Source: Bacteroidota bacterium
GTDB taxonomy: Bacteria; Bacteroidota; Bacteroidia; Chitinophagales; Saprospiraceae
NCBI GenBank assembly: GCA_029781865.1
Contig: JAKOVW010000079.1
Location: 434,001 to 498,000, forward strand
Direction of reading: 5' to 3'
Length of the DNA: 64,000 nucleotides
The position numbers and the translations under genes were made by a program. Positions 1 through 9,287 of the stretch are shown here, piece by piece (positions within the stretch are counted from its first letter, which is position 1; each line of letters starts with the position of its first letter). The notes under the pieces were generated by a model. That model worked only from the letters and a program-made list of their open reading frames with translations. It was not told the origin of the DNA and made no database searches.

Positions 1-89
1 AAGGTAGGAATTCCAATTCCTAAATTGACATACCATCCATCACGTAGTTCCTGAGCAATTCGTTTAGCAATTTGATTTTTATCCAACAT
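1..89 (-). CDS. scoB: 3-oxoacid CoA-transferase subunit B, N-terminus only (partial)
   Basis: Only the first 29 codons lie inside the window; the gene runs off the left edge. They read MLDKNQIAKRIAQE, then LRDGWYVNLGIGIPT. This is the start of the beta subunit of succinyl-CoA:acetoacetate CoA-transferase, and the NLGIGIPT stretch is a family hallmark. The ATG (complement of 87-89) follows scoA on the same strand with a gap of about 70 bases. The order A then B is usual for the two-subunit enzyme, which moves CoA from succinyl-CoA to acetoacetate during ketone-body and short-chain acid use. The catalytic glutamate would lie outside the window and cannot be checked. Confidence 0.85.
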   Translation of the reverse strand, partial: MLDKNQIAKRIAQELRDGWYVNLGIGIPT

Positions 90-159
90 CCTGATTCAAT
101 TATGAGATATGTATTTTGCGTAGTTTACTATTTATAGTATAATTTTTGGTTGAAGCACT

Positions 160-855
160 TTATCTCTTACGCACCGTGCGTTGTTCAATTCGTTTTTCAT
201 AGTTGCTTCCCTGAAAAATGCGTTGCACGAACACACCGGGTGTATGAATAAAATTGGGATCCAGATCCCCCGGTTCAACTAATTCCTCAACTTCAACAAT
301 TGTAATTTTGCCAGCCATAGCCATGACGTGGTTAAAATTGAGAGCAGTGCCTTTATATATCAAATTCCCGTAACGGTCGCCTTTCCAAGCTTTGACCAAT
401 GCAAAATCCGCAGTCAAAGCTGATTCAAGAATATGGGGTTTCCCATTATACATTCTGCTTTCTTTTCCTTCCGCGATTTCTGTGCCGTATCCGGCCGGAG
501 TATAAAATGCCGGAATTCCAGCCCCTCCTGCCCTGCATCGCTCTGCTAAAGAACCCTGTGGAATCAGATCGACTTCCAACTCTCCACTCAACATCTGACG
601 CTCAAATTCAGCGTTTTCACCGACGTAAGATGAAATCATTTTTTTTATCTGACGGTTTTGAAGCAGTAAGCCCAATCCAAAATCATCGACACCGGCATTA
701 TTTGAAATACAGGTCAGATTATTAATTTTAGAATTTACCAATGCCTGAATACAGTTTTCCGGGATACCACATAGTCCAAATCCTCCTACCATGATGGTCA
801 TTCCCGATTGAATATCCCGAATGGCTTCAGCTGCGTTAGCTACAATTTTATTCAT
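160..855 (-). CDS. scoA: 3-oxoacid CoA-transferase subunit A
   Basis: This 231-residue protein matches the usual length of the alpha subunit of bacterial 3-oxoacid (acetoacetate/succinate) CoA-transferase. The N-terminal [12 protein letters not shown] segment (about residues 22-33) is the oxyanion/CoA-binding glycine-rich motif of family I CoA-transferases. The segment [20 protein letters not shown] (about 107-126) is also typical. Together with the partial scoB directly downstream it forms the A2B2 enzyme that activates acetoacetate with succinyl-CoA in the cytoplasm. A box like TACCTTCA just before the ATG resembles the phylum's -7 promoter element but is imperfect. Family I also includes closely related acetate and butyrate CoA-transferases, so the exact acid substrate is inferred. 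Confidence 0.93.
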   Translation of the reverse strand: MNKIVANAAEAIRDIQSGMTIMVGGFGLCGIPENCIQALVNSKINNLTCISNNAGVDDFGLGLLLQNRQIKKMISSYVGENAEFERQMLSGELEVDLIPQGSLAERCRAGGAGIPAFYTPAGYGTEIAEGKESRMYNGKPHILESALTADFALVKAWKGDRYGNLIYKGTALNFNHVMAMAGKITIVEVEELVEPGDLDPNFIHTPGVFVQRIFQGSNYEKRIEQRTVRKR

Positions 856-1124
856 GGGATGAAGGTAGAAATATTTAAGAAATGAAAATAGTTTTACCCT
901 GAATAGAAGTTCAGAATGGATAGCTAAAAACCGAATTTCAAAACCTCTTTAATCCTTAATACATTTTTATTGGTTTTGACTTAAACCTTGGCGCATTTGC
1001 ATCCAAATAATTGAAACCCAGATAATCATAAGAATCCATTATCAGGAAAAAGCTAATTGCGTTCAAAACCAATAATGGTGATGAGCCTTAAAATTTCATA
1101 AAATAACGAAATTGTCAATAATGA

Positions 1125-1526
1125 CTAACTGGCAGTACCACCTCTTGCATATATCATTGCAATGACTATACCTGCCACTCCTTCTTCTATTGAATGCCAG
1201 ACCCCTTCTGTAATCACAAAACCCCAGTCTCCCCTTCCATAGCCAATTTCAAGTACTTCCCAGGGAACACGGCAGATTAAACCTATCAATATTCCAAAAA
1301 TCAAACCGTCGCGGATAACAGAACCTGTCCGGCTCATCATTGGATACATATAAGACATCAGGATGGAAAGAATTCCATAACTCAACAGAGCATAACTAAT
1401 GCTAGACATGTTGCCAGCCTTTGCAATAAAATACTCTTTCATAAGCACAAGATGAAATAATCCGGCTAAAACAAACATTGTTACAAAGCCAGCAACAATG
1501 GCTAAAATCATTTTTTGATTTATCAT
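1125..1526 (-). CDS. small integral membrane protein, function unknown
   Basis: A 133-residue hydrophobic protein that I do not recognise. Four membrane-spanning stretches can be seen, at about residues 7-29, 43-62, 72-90 and 108-127. The loop between the third and fourth (CRVPWEVLEIGYGRGDWGFV) is polar and carries several charged and aromatic residues. The N-terminus MINQKMILAIVAGF is a plausible start with no good alternative. The gene lies between a phosphatase gene and the CoA-transferase genes, all on the minus strand, but the gaps exceed 180 bases on both sides, so it is probably its own unit. No catalytic motif is evident. Confidence 0.7.
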   Translation of the reverse strand: MINQKMILAIVAGFVTMFVLAGLFHLVLMKEYFIAKAGNMSSISYALLSYGILSILMSYMYPMMSRTGSVIRDGLIFGILIGLICRVPWEVLEIGYGRGDWGFVITEGVWHSIEEGVAGIVIAMIYARGGTAS

Positions 1527-1706
1527 TTTGTTGAATTTTGGTTACAACTTGCGGATAGTGGGATAAATCGTAAAAAACAACCGGTCTGAGAAGTTTTCGG
1601 AATGGAAAACAATAATACACATTTCTTAATTTGTTTCAAAATTTTGTATTCACTACAACCCGGCTTCACATTCCAAAAACTCCCCTTGACCCGGCGATTC
1701 AATAAT

Positions 1707-3725
1707 CTATTTGATGACTATCTTTTTGGAAGCTATGTGATTCCTGGTTCTTACCTGCAAGACATACACACCGGATTTAAGATCAGATATATCTAAATTT
1801 CTGAATGAATGCAATCCTTTATCAATTGCATTATCCGAACGCATTATTTTAACCAATTGGCCTGATAATGCATATATAGATAAAAGCAAATCAGTTGACT
1901 CATTAATTCCAACAAACACGGATAGGGATTTACCGGCAGGATTAGGATAAACAGAAAACAATACAGATTCAGCAATGTCTGACGATCCGGTAATAACTCT
2001 GGGTGCAGGAGTTGCAATGTCAGGAATTGATTTTGGCAAAGCGGGAAATGCTACTGATGAATTGGAAATATGTTTTGAATTTAGAATGGAAGCAACCCCG
2101 CCACCCCAATATTCTTCTATAACTTTGGATGTTACATCCGGCGTATAATAATAATCAGTTTGAACAGAATCTGCGCGAACATCAAAAATCATATAACCAT
2201 GCGAACCCAAATTAACGAATTTCAGATGCGGATTATAATTTGGGTTGCCAGGCAAAACAGGTATTGGATTATTAAAAAAATATTCAAGTATCGCTGCCAC
2301 TGAATCCGATCCTAATTCTTCCGCAAAATTTTCAGCAGACACAGAAGGCGTACAAAATTCTACCGCGCAAGAACCCGCTCCTGTTTCAGGATTGTAACCC
2401 GTTTTAGCCAGGGAATCATAAGGATTGGGCTGCGGCAAATAAGCATATTGAGCCAAAGGATATAATACCGGTTCTTTGGTTACATCAAATGCCCATGAAC
2501 TATGTGAATCTCCTGATAAGAACACTACATTCTTGAAGTCATTCTTCTGAATAGAATCAATTAAAGCATTCCGCTGCAATAAATATCCTTCCCAACTATC
2601 TGTAGATAAATTTTCATAATAGCTTATTTGATCATAGCTTGTTGGGTCCTCTGCGGCGAATCCAACATTGAGATTGCTAAACACCACCTGGTTTCCAATG
2701 ACCTTCCATTGCGCTTTCGAATTTTTTAGATTTTCTACCAACCAATTAAACTGATCATTACTAATCATGTGACGAGGGTGCAATGTGTCTTCGGGCTCAT
2801 CAAAAGTGGTTGGCGGCTTTTGCCTTCCATCGATTCTTGTATCCAACATATAAAGATCCATCAGCTTTCCATACGAAATCGTACGATATAAGTGAGCACT
2901 TTGTGCGTTTCCTCTGACAGGCATCCATTCGTAATAAACTTCTTTGGCAATCTGTTTCCGCATTGACCAATCCCCTTCTCCGGGTTGATGATTTTCGGCA
3001 CCTGTATCATAGGCATTATCAGCAAATTCATGATCGTCCCATACAGCAATCAACGGATGCTGCAGACGCATTAACTGCAAATTGCTATCCAGGTTATATA
3101 ATGAATATCGGGTGCGGTAATCTTTTCTGATCAACAATTCACTTACAGGCAAATTCATACGGGCAGAATCAATCAGTCTGGCATTTCTATATTCACCCGC
3201 AGCATATTCATAGATATAATCTCCAAGATGAATAACTGCGTTCAGATCGTTGCGTTTAGCAATCGAATTGTATGCATGAAAATATCCACCCTCATAATTT
3301 GCACAGGAAACTACTGCAAACTTTAGGACATCTGAAAGATTATTTTCACCTACAGATGCAGTTGTTTTTGTTCGGCCTACCTGAGATCTCTTGTCGAACG
3401 CAGTAAAACAATAGTAATAAGTAGTACTCGGATTAAGTCCGTCAACATCAATTTTGACGGTATAATCCTGGTCTGCATCAGTCACAAATGTTCCGCGCTT
3501 AACGACATTTACCAAGCCGGAATCTGTAGCTACCGAATAGGTACCCTGAATTGCGGTATCAAAGTCTGGTGTTATCCTGGTCCAAATAATAACGCGGTCT
3601 TCCAGCGGATCACCTGAGGCAACGCCATGATAAAATGGCCGAAAGGCCGGATTGTATGGCAGACATTGCGCTAAAGAACAACCAAAGCTTAAAAAGAGGA
3701 TAAGAATTGAATAAAAATAGTTCAT
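1707..3725 (-). CDS. phoD: secreted PhoD-family alkaline phosphatase/phosphodiesterase with T9SS type A tail
   Basis: A 672-residue protein. Residues 1-20 form a signal peptide. The N-terminal Ig-like PhoD domain follows, with GVASGDP at 34-40 and IIWTR at 46-50. The metallophosphatase core shows HLGDYIYEY near 166, WDDHEFADN near 229 and SGDSHSSW near 404, which are the metal-ligand motifs of the PhoD family (Fe/Ca-dependent phosphomonoesterase or phosphodiesterase). The last ~78 residues (SVYPNPAGKSLSV onward) are a Por-type T9SS sorting domain, so the enzyme should cross the outer membrane and be cell-attached or released. The family suggests phosphate scavenging from organic phosphate; no Pho-type regulator site was recognised upstream. 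Confidence 0.92.
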   Translation of the reverse strand: MNYFYSILILFLSFGCSLAQCLPYNPAFRPFYHGVASGDPLEDRVIIWTRITPDFDTAIQGTYSVATDSGLVNVVKRGTFVTDADQDYTVKIDVDGLNPSTTYYYCFTAFDKRSQVGRTKTTASVGENNLSDVLKFAVVSCANYEGGYFHAYNSIAKRNDLNAVIHLGDYIYEYAAGEYRNARLIDSARMNLPVSELLIRKDYRTRYSLYNLDSNLQLMRLQHPLIAVWDDHEFADNAYDTGAENHQPGEGDWSMRKQIAKEVYYEWMPVRGNAQSAHLYRTISYGKLMDLYMLDTRIDGRQKPPTTFDEPEDTLHPRHMISNDQFNWLVENLKNSKAQWKVIGNQVVFSNLNVGFAAEDPTSYDQISYYENLSTDSWEGYLLQRNALIDSIQKNDFKNVVFLSGDSHSSWAFDVTKEPVLYPLAQYAYLPQPNPYDSLAKTGYNPETGAGSCAVEFCTPSVSAENFAEELGSDSVAAILEYFFNNPIPVLPGNPNYNPHLKFVNLGSHGYMIFDVRADSVQTDYYYTPDVTSKVIEEYWGGGVASILNSKHISNSSVAFPALPKSIPDIATPAPRVITGSSDIAESVLFSVYPNPAGKSLSVFVGINESTDLLLSIYALSGQLVKIMRSDNAIDKGLHSFRNLDISDLKSGVYVLQVRTRNHIASKKIVIK

Positions 3726-4802
3726 AACATAAACTTTAAATTTGATGCTTACTCTGGAAGGTTTTCAGCTTCTCCTAAATCCAGGTAAATCATACCTGAA
3801 TTCGTTGACAAACCTATTTTAAGCTTCAGCCCACAACCTGCAATTCAGTTTCTGCTACTAGCACTATTGTTTCTATTTCTTTTTATTTCTCACACTATTG
3901 TTTCTAATAATGTTGAATCGACCTGTAAATGCCTGACGACGAAATAATAATGTGTTACCATTCAATCCGGAGGTAAATTTTAAAGGAATGCTCAATAAAT
4001 TGGTGTATTTGTATTTAAGTCAAATAATTCCAAAGCAATAAAGGCATTTGAAAGGCGATCTCAAACCATTTATAAAGCTAATTCAGGATTAAATCATTCT
4101 TATTCAAACACATAGAGAAAGATAATTGCACGAATTAAATCTCCCATTTTGCAATCTTCCAAATCTGGATGCCAATTCTGTTTTAAAAATTCAGAATATA
4201 ATGAAAGCTTAAACCAAGTTTGTGCACTCCGGATTCAATAAGCTTATGTAAAGGCATTCTGACCTCTATAAAAAGAAACCCCAGCGAATCAACTACACAA
4301 ATTTGTTGTGCTATTTGTTATAAGTTGAATCGAGTTATCACTATAAGTATGCATTCATTCTAATTTATAACAAACAAGTATACATCGTATTGTGTGAACT
4401 ACATGGAAAAGATTTCTGTTTATGCATTTTTCATCAAGTAAATTGCTAAGTTGCGTTTATTCATTCTGACCAATTATTAAATTCAAATAATTACAGAGTG
4501 CTCAAAATTTGGTATAAAATACTTTAATACACTCTAGATCAATCACTTCTTTCGTATTTGTCTGCCTGGATTTACAATAAAATTACATGTTTCACTCCGA
4601 TATTTTTTTAATTCAATGAAGCAAAACGGGTTCGTTTTCGCAAATAATTTGCAACTGCATTCTTTTCCCATTCCTATTTTAATAATTAATTATTAAAGCG
4701 TGAATCATATAACACTTTTCTAAAATTATGTAACGTCTATCATTTCAAGACTGTCAACTTTGCAACATGATAATTAGTTAAATAATTTTAAAATAATTAA
4801 AC
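3726..4802. other. gene-free stretch between phoD and the DUF892 operon
   Basis: About 1.08 kb, very AT-rich, with no convincing reading frame on either strand and no RNA gene that I can recognise. It separates two divergent transcription units, so it must hold both promoters, but no perfect TAnnTTTG box was found; the closest is TCAACTTTG near 4754-4762 ahead of the 4803 gene. A 14-base sequence (CACTATTGTTTCTA) occurs twice, at 3862-3875 and 3893-3906. Confidence 0.5.
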
Positions 4803-5426
4803 ATGAAAAATACAGAAACGAATTCCGTTCAGCAAGTATCATCCAAACCAGTAAAACAAAACGGCATGAAAGCGAAACAAGATGCAGCAGACGGTTTACG
4901 CGATTTGTTCGTAGACGAACTTAAAGACATTTATTGGGCGGAAAAGGCACTCACAAAAGCAATTCCTAAAATGATTGAGAATGCAACTTCAGATAAATTA
5001 GCTGAAGCACTTACAGACCATCTTGAAATCACAAAAGAACATGTTACACGCCTGGAAGAAGTATTTGCATCCATTGGTGAAAAAGTGGAAGCTAAAAAAT
5101 GTGAAGCCATGGAAGGACTAATCAAGGAAGCAGAAGAAATAATGGAAGGAACAGTAAAAGGAATTGTACGTGATGCTGGAATTATTTTGGCAGGTCAAAA
5201 AGTAGAACACTATGAAATTGCAACTTATGGTACACTTTGCACATTTGCCAAAACCCTGGGAGAAGATGATGCTGCTTCTTTATTACATGACACATTGGAA
5301 GATGAAAAAGAAGCTGATACCAAACTAACTGAAATAGCCGAGTCTATTAATATTAAAGCCGCTGACGAATTTGAATCAGAAGAAGACACTGATACAAGCG
5401 TTGCAACAAGATCAAAACGTAAATAA
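4803..5426 (+). CDS. DUF892 / YciF-type ferritin-like protein
   Basis: A 207-residue soluble protein. After a ~27-residue lysine- and glutamine-rich lead, the segment DGLRDLFVDELKDIYWAEKAL (about 30-50) is the signature opening of the YciE/YciF (DUF892) family. It is followed by KAIPKMIENA and then helices rich in E and H that could bind a di-metal centre (EHVTRLEEVF, EDEKEADTKL). Family members are four-helix ferritin-like proteins induced by osmotic, oxidative and envelope stress. The C-terminal tail (DEFESEEDTDTSV) is acidic and ends in SKRK. It is the first gene of a four-gene plus-strand group. The metal and the true activity are not known for the family. Confidence 0.88.
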   Translation: MKNTETNSVQQVSSKPVKQNGMKAKQDAADGLRDLFVDELKDIYWAEKALTKAIPKMIENATSDKLAEALTDHLEITKEHVTRLEEVFASIGEKVEAKKCEAMEGLIKEAEEIMEGTVKGIVRDAGIILAGQKVEHYEIATYGTLCTFAKTLGEDDAASLLHDTLEDEKEADTKLTEIAESINIKAADEFESEEDTDTSVATRSKRK

Positions 5427-5635
5427 TTTAAAAAATAATTATCACGGGAGACCTTCTGTCGGAAATTCAATATTTCTTATTATGGCCTAAGCCATTTGAT
5501 ATTTTGCTCTTGTCACAGGAGCAATCATTCACTTGCTTTCGACAATGAGAGTAAATTTCCTACAAACAAATGTCTTCACTCAAATCGAATCACTCACATA
5601 AATTCTAATTAAACATTTTTAAATAAAAAACAATT

Positions 5636-5959
5636 ATGAGTACAAGTAAAGTAGTTTTAGGTTCATTGGCAGGATTTGCCATTGGAGCAATTGCAGGAAT
5701 TTTATTCTCGCCTGAAAAAGGTTCAGTAACCCGCAAACAAATCATGGACAAAGGCGATGATTATATGGATGAGCTAAAATCGAAGTTTCAGTCATTTTCC
5801 AATTCATTTACGGATAAATTTGAAAGCGCTAAAAAAGATACTGAAGAATTAGTTGAAAAGGGAAAAGCAAAATACGAGGATGTAAAGAAAGATACTAAAA
5901 ATGCATTGTCAGATTATAAACACGATGGCTCATTAACAGGAAAACATTCGACAACATAA
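5636..5959 (+). CDS. YtxH-domain small membrane-anchored protein
   Basis: A 107-residue protein. The N-terminus is one membrane segment with small residues (VVLGSLAGFAIGAIAGILFSP, about 6-26), followed by EKGSVTRKQI, the classic YtxH pattern GxxxGxxxGLLFAPxxGxxTR. The rest is a charged helix with alternating K and D/E (KFESAKKDTEELVEKGKAKY) likely to be a coiled coil or amphipathic helix in the cytoplasm. YtxH proteins are general-stress proteins in Bacillus, and in Bacteroidota they often sit beside holin-X-like genes as here. Its gap to the upstream DUF892 gene is about 210 bases, and the next gene starts 32 bases downstream. No enzymatic role is proposed. Confidence 0.85.
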   Translation: MSTSKVVLGSLAGFAIGAIAGILFSPEKGSVTRKQIMDKGDDYMDELKSKFQSFSNSFTDKFESAKKDTEELVEKGKAKYEDVKKDTKNALSDYKHDGSLTGKHSTT

Positions 5960-5991
5960 ATTTTTTATTCAACTATAAAACAATTAAAATT

Positions 5992-6351
5992 ATGACAGAC
6001 AATGCAACGCCAATAGCCACGCTTTTGGAGAAGGCGGAAATTTATAGCAATTCTACCATTGAATTGTTTAAGCTAAATGCAATAGACAAAACCGCCGATG
6101 TAGTTTCTTCCCTTGCTTCGCGCTTTGCTATTTTTACAATGGTTGCATTGTCCCTCATAACTGTAAACATTGGCTTTGCGTTGTGGGTTGGAAAGCTTCT
6201 TGGTGATTCCTTCTATGGCTTTTTCGTCATAGGTGGCTTTTATGCCGTTCTAGCCATGCTGCTTCATGTTTTTCGTCACCAGTGGATTAAATACCCCATA
6301 AGCAACTCGTTAATAAAACAAATGCTAAAGCAAAAAATAATTGCGATATGA
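5992..6351 (+). CDS. holin-X / DUF1469-like two-helix membrane protein
   Basis: A 119-residue protein. An N-terminal amphipathic region (EKAEIYSNSTIELFKLNAIDKTADVVS, about 13-39) precedes two membrane helices at about 46-70 and 78-95, joined by a short GDSFYG turn. This is the layout of the putative holin superfamily III / DUF1469 proteins. Despite the name, most chromosomal members have no phage context and are thought to be stress or envelope proteins. The stop overlaps the next start as ATGA, so the two are translationally coupled. It lies between the YtxH gene and a hypothetical gene. Confidence 0.75.
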   Translation: MTDNATPIATLLEKAEIYSNSTIELFKLNAIDKTADVVSSLASRFAIFTMVALSLITVNIGFALWVGKLLGDSFYGFFVIGGFYAVLAMLLHVFRHQWIKYPISNSLIKQMLKQKIIAI

Positions 6352-6773
6352 AAAACGAAACAGATGCATTAAATGAGGCAATTATGGCATTGCATGAAAA
6401 ACGAGTCAAAGAACTGGGTTTGCTTAAAGAGCAATTGCACACGACCTACGAGAGCTTAAAACCAATTAATATTATCAAAAGTACTTTTAATGAGGTAACT
6501 CAATCGACTGAATTAAAAAATAATTTATTCGATAATGCCATTGGCTTGGCGACAGGTTTTGTATCTAAAAAAATCTGGGTGGGAGGCTCACATAATCCTA
6601 TCAGAAGACTTTTTGGTACATTAATACAATTTGCAATTGCAAATGTTGTTTCAAAAAATTCCGACAGCATTAAATCAACAGGAGAACATTTACTTCATCG
6701 TTTCTTAAAACGCATAAATAAATCGGATAAAGAATTCCAAAGTAACGGTCACGACCAATTCATTGATGGATAA
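6348..6773 (+). CDS. hypothetical protein coupled to the holin-X-like gene
   Basis: A 141-residue protein that I do not recognise by name. The first ~45 residues form a charged helix likely to coil (ALNEAIMALHEKRVKELGLLKE). The middle (LFDNAIGLATGFVSKKIWVG) holds a hydrophobic glycine-rich stretch with a VGGSHNPIRRLFG turn followed by another hydrophobic segment (LIQFAIANVV), so peripheral or hairpin membrane attachment is likely. It begins inside the previous gene (4-base overlap), which suggests the two products act together. It is the last gene of the stress-type group; nothing recognisable follows for about 320 bases. Confidence 0.7.
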   Translation: MKNETDALNEAIMALHEKRVKELGLLKEQLHTTYESLKPINIIKSTFNEVTQSTELKNNLFDNAIGLATGFVSKKIWVGGSHNPIRRLFGTLIQFAIANVVSKNSDSIKSTGEHLLHRFLKRINKSDKEFQSNGHDQFIDG

Positions 6774-7094
6774 TCAGTTTAGAATAAAAGCAATAGGCAA
6801 GGTATTTAAACCCAATGAGGACTTCATTAATTTTATTTAAAATTAAAAATAGAAATAGATACCAGGCACCGAAACAAATTCCTATCCATTAGGTGCTTTA
6901 AACATGGCAATTAGTAGATGATTAACAAACAGAAATGCAAACCTTAAATGGGCCAATTCTGGAAAAAGTCTTACTTTTGAATTGATTTGAAACACTATTA
7001 AGTGGAAAGTTCAAATTATTTTGACGACTTACAGGTTTTAACCAATGTGCAACTCTAGTTATACTACTTTAAATACCTGAAAATCTAAATTAGT
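6774..7094. other. intergenic stretch after the stress-type operon
   Basis: About 320 AT-rich bases without a reading frame, a clear hairpin with a T-run or a recognisable promoter box. It must contain the end of the upstream transcript and the start of the next gene, but I see no decisive signal for either. Confidence 0.4.
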
Positions 7095-8045
7095 TTGATG
7101 AAATATTTTACAACTCTATTTTTCAGCCTGATATTCTCCATGCTAATCGCTCAAGCACCCCATAAGTTGAATTATCAAGGTGTAGCAAGAGACAAGTCAG
7201 GCAATCCTTTAGTAAATCAAAATATAGGTTTGAGATTAACTATACTCATGTCCAATGATAAAGGCAATTTAGTTTATCAGGAAACTCAAAATCCGGTAAC
7301 TAACTTAAATGGGCTTTTTAATATCGTCATTGGCGATGGGACTGTTGTAGCAGGTAGTTTTTCAGACATTCGTTGGGGAGAGGATTTGCACTTTCTTCAA
7401 ATTGAAATGGATGAAACCGGAGGAATAAATTATCAATTTATCGGGACTACCCAATTGGTTTCTGTTCCTTATGCGCTTTATTCAGAAAAATCAGGTTCCA
7501 CCGAACTCAATCTCGATTTTCCTGATGGAATGGATAGCCTGATTGGTGTACATTATAAATTTGTGACAAATGACTCTTTTCAAATACCAACAGGAAAAAA
7601 TTTTCATGGAGTTATAGAAACAGAGGACTATGGAGACTTCCCTATTACGATTAATGGAGAAAAAATAATTGGATACAGCTGGAATAATATCCATCTGACA
7701 GACGGAGATTGGATTGTACGTTCGGGTCCGGATTCTATCGGATATTATGCAATGTATATCAATGGTTATTTAGCTCCACAAAAAAAACAGATTGTGTACA
7801 CTGACATTTCTTTGAATGGGTACACCGTCCCAAAGAATAAACAGTTTTATCTCACCTGGGTTAATCAAACTCCTTATAATATAATCGGTATTCCTATTCT
7901 TGTCGATGGAGTAGCCATTAATTGGAATTTCCTCGTTCAAAGCTTTCAAAAATATAGCAAATTTATTTTAATTAATGGAGGAAGTGTCATTACAACTTTA
8001 CCTTCCAACGGTGAAAAGGTATTTTTGAATGGGATCTTAAGATAA
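7095..8045 (+). CDS. secreted protein with Bacteroidota N-terminal surface-protein domain
   Basis: A 316-residue protein with a signal peptide (about 1-19, ending MLIAQA). The mature N-terminus PHKLNYQGVARDKSGNPLVN (about 22-41) and the later motif LVSVPYALYSEKS (about 121-133) bound a ~115-residue module very common at the start of secreted Bacteroidota proteins, often followed by fibre- or repeat-type domains. The second half (about 134-316) is beta-rich with many Tyr, Asn and Gly and no motif that I recognise. There is no clear T9SS tail, which is unusual for this family and may mean a short or divergent form. It probably forms a single-gene unit. Confidence 0.75.
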   Translation: MMKYFTTLFFSLIFSMLIAQAPHKLNYQGVARDKSGNPLVNQNIGLRLTILMSNDKGNLVYQETQNPVTNLNGLFNIVIGDGTVVAGSFSDIRWGEDLHFLQIEMDETGGINYQFIGTTQLVSVPYALYSEKSGSTELNLDFPDGMDSLIGVHYKFVTNDSFQIPTGKNFHGVIETEDYGDFPITINGEKIIGYSWNNIHLTDGDWIVRSGPDSIGYYAMYINGYLAPQKKQIVYTDISLNGYTVPKNKQFYLTWVNQTPYNIIGIPILVDGVAINWNFLVQSFQKYSKFILINGGSVITTLPSNGEKVFLNGILR

Positions 8046-8942
8046 CTAATGATAAATAAATGACTAAAATATTATCCTGCAGTCGCCAATAAAATTAAAG
8101 CCCATATTTTCTTTTGTTACTACACCATAATCAAATGACGGAGCTACAAAGCACACATTGCTTTTGTTTTTCATGAAACACATTATTTGCATTGAATTAA
8201 TGGATGATCTCAATAGAAAAACTCAAATCCTGATCAACACAGTTGTAAATACGTCTCAGGATCTTCTTACATTGGAAACATTGAATTAAAATAAGGAATC
8301 GTTTTTATTGATTTGCCATGTTAAGGATTTGTTGCTTGAGCGCCGGCCTAATTCCCATTTGAACGATCGTTAATTAACAGACAAACAATTCCTTATTTGC
8401 CTGAATAAACTCAATTTCATCACAGGATTGCGAATTAATTCTGCTGTATTTAGTTTAATTCTGTTGTCAATAACTTTTTTAGACTTTCCCTTCCAGATAG
8501 GACCGTAGTTCAGCCAAATGGATTTCAGTACTGTTCAATTCAACACTAGAAATAAACGAATTGATTCTAATACTAAAATTTCATTTCTGGCTTTTATAGA
8601 ATTGATCCTGATTTCTAAATCCGGAATCTGTTTTGTATTCTTTGATAATTGCTAAATTATCAGAAAGCATTTGCGTTGATGAATCCCATAAATCTGAAAA
8701 CATGCATATTCCAACTCCAAATAAGAAAAATGGGTTCGTTTTAAGTAGCTTTTACAGAGAATGCCCGTTTCTTTGTCTGGTTATTTTTTTGACTTCAAAA
8801 TGATGTCATCTTCACAGTCAATAGGAGCTCCAATTCTTATTACTTTTTTCGTGCGACATTTTCTGTAGCAGGTCTGATTTATCCTTCTTTTGAAAAATTG
8901 CCAATTGAAATATAATCAACTGGTATTCAATAATAAATAAAA
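8046..8942. other. gene-poor stretch with a possible decayed reading frame
   Basis: About 900 bases with no intact gene. On the minus strand, the frame from about 8733 down to 8479 reads protein-like sequence (for example FSDLWDSSTQMLSDNLAII and later STEIHLAELRSYLEGK) with one internal TGA near 8580; a second frame overlaps it with coiled-coil-like sequence (LEIRINSIKARNEILVLES). This could be the remnant of a coiled-coil gene broken by a stop and a frameshift, or chance. A 38-codon plus-strand frame at 8173-8289 has no support. Confidence 0.25.
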
Positions 8943-8972
8943 AATCCCCTTATTCGGTGGAATAAGGGGATT
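8943..8972 (-). terminator. rho-independent terminator of tRNA-Lys
   Basis: The arms AATCCCCTTATTC and GAATAAGGGGATT pair perfectly over 13 bp around a GGTG loop. On the minus strand the stem is followed by a run of T. It lies 8 bases beyond the 3' end of the minus-strand tRNA-Lys. Confidence 0.85.
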
Positions 8973-8980
8973 ATCGGTTT

Positions 8981-9056
8981 TGGTGATCTGTTTGGGACTC
9001 GAACCCAAGACCCACGGCTTAAAAGGCCGTTGCTCTACCAACTGAGCTAACAGATC
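8981..9056 (-). tRNA. tRNA-Lys (anticodon TTT), CCA encoded
   Basis: This 76-base cloverleaf includes an encoded 3' CCA. The acceptor arms GATCTGT and ACAGATC pair over 7 bp. The anticodon stem ACGGC/GCCGT encloses loop CTTTTAA, giving anticodon TTT, and the T-arm is TTGGG-TTCGAGT-CCCAA. The discriminator is A, as expected for lysine. The gene stands alone and is followed by a strong terminator. Unlike the five tRNAs near 56-58 kb, its CCA is in the DNA. Confidence 0.97.
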
Positions 9057-9287
9057 ATCCTGTTGCTACTTTAAAAATGCCTGCAAAGATACACAGGGAG
9101 TCGTTTTTTCCAAAAGAATTTTGGAAAAGCAGGCAGATCCTTGTTCTTAAATTTTGAGGTGTGATTCCGGCGATCTCAATTTAAACCCTTTTACAGGAAT
9201 TCATCTGGTTAAATACATTTATATCAAGGAATACCGAATCATAAAGATTCAAAAAGACTCTCATTCAAATTCACCGCATGGATGTTT

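Noticed and set aside
3862-3906. 14-bp direct repeat as a possible CRISPR or transposon end
   Set aside because: There are only two copies, no further units, no inverted partner and no associated gene.
5992-6351. Phage or prophage remnant because of the holin-X-like protein
   Set aside because: No other phage gene, integrase or attachment repeat is nearby; the neighbours are stress-type genes and the name is historical.
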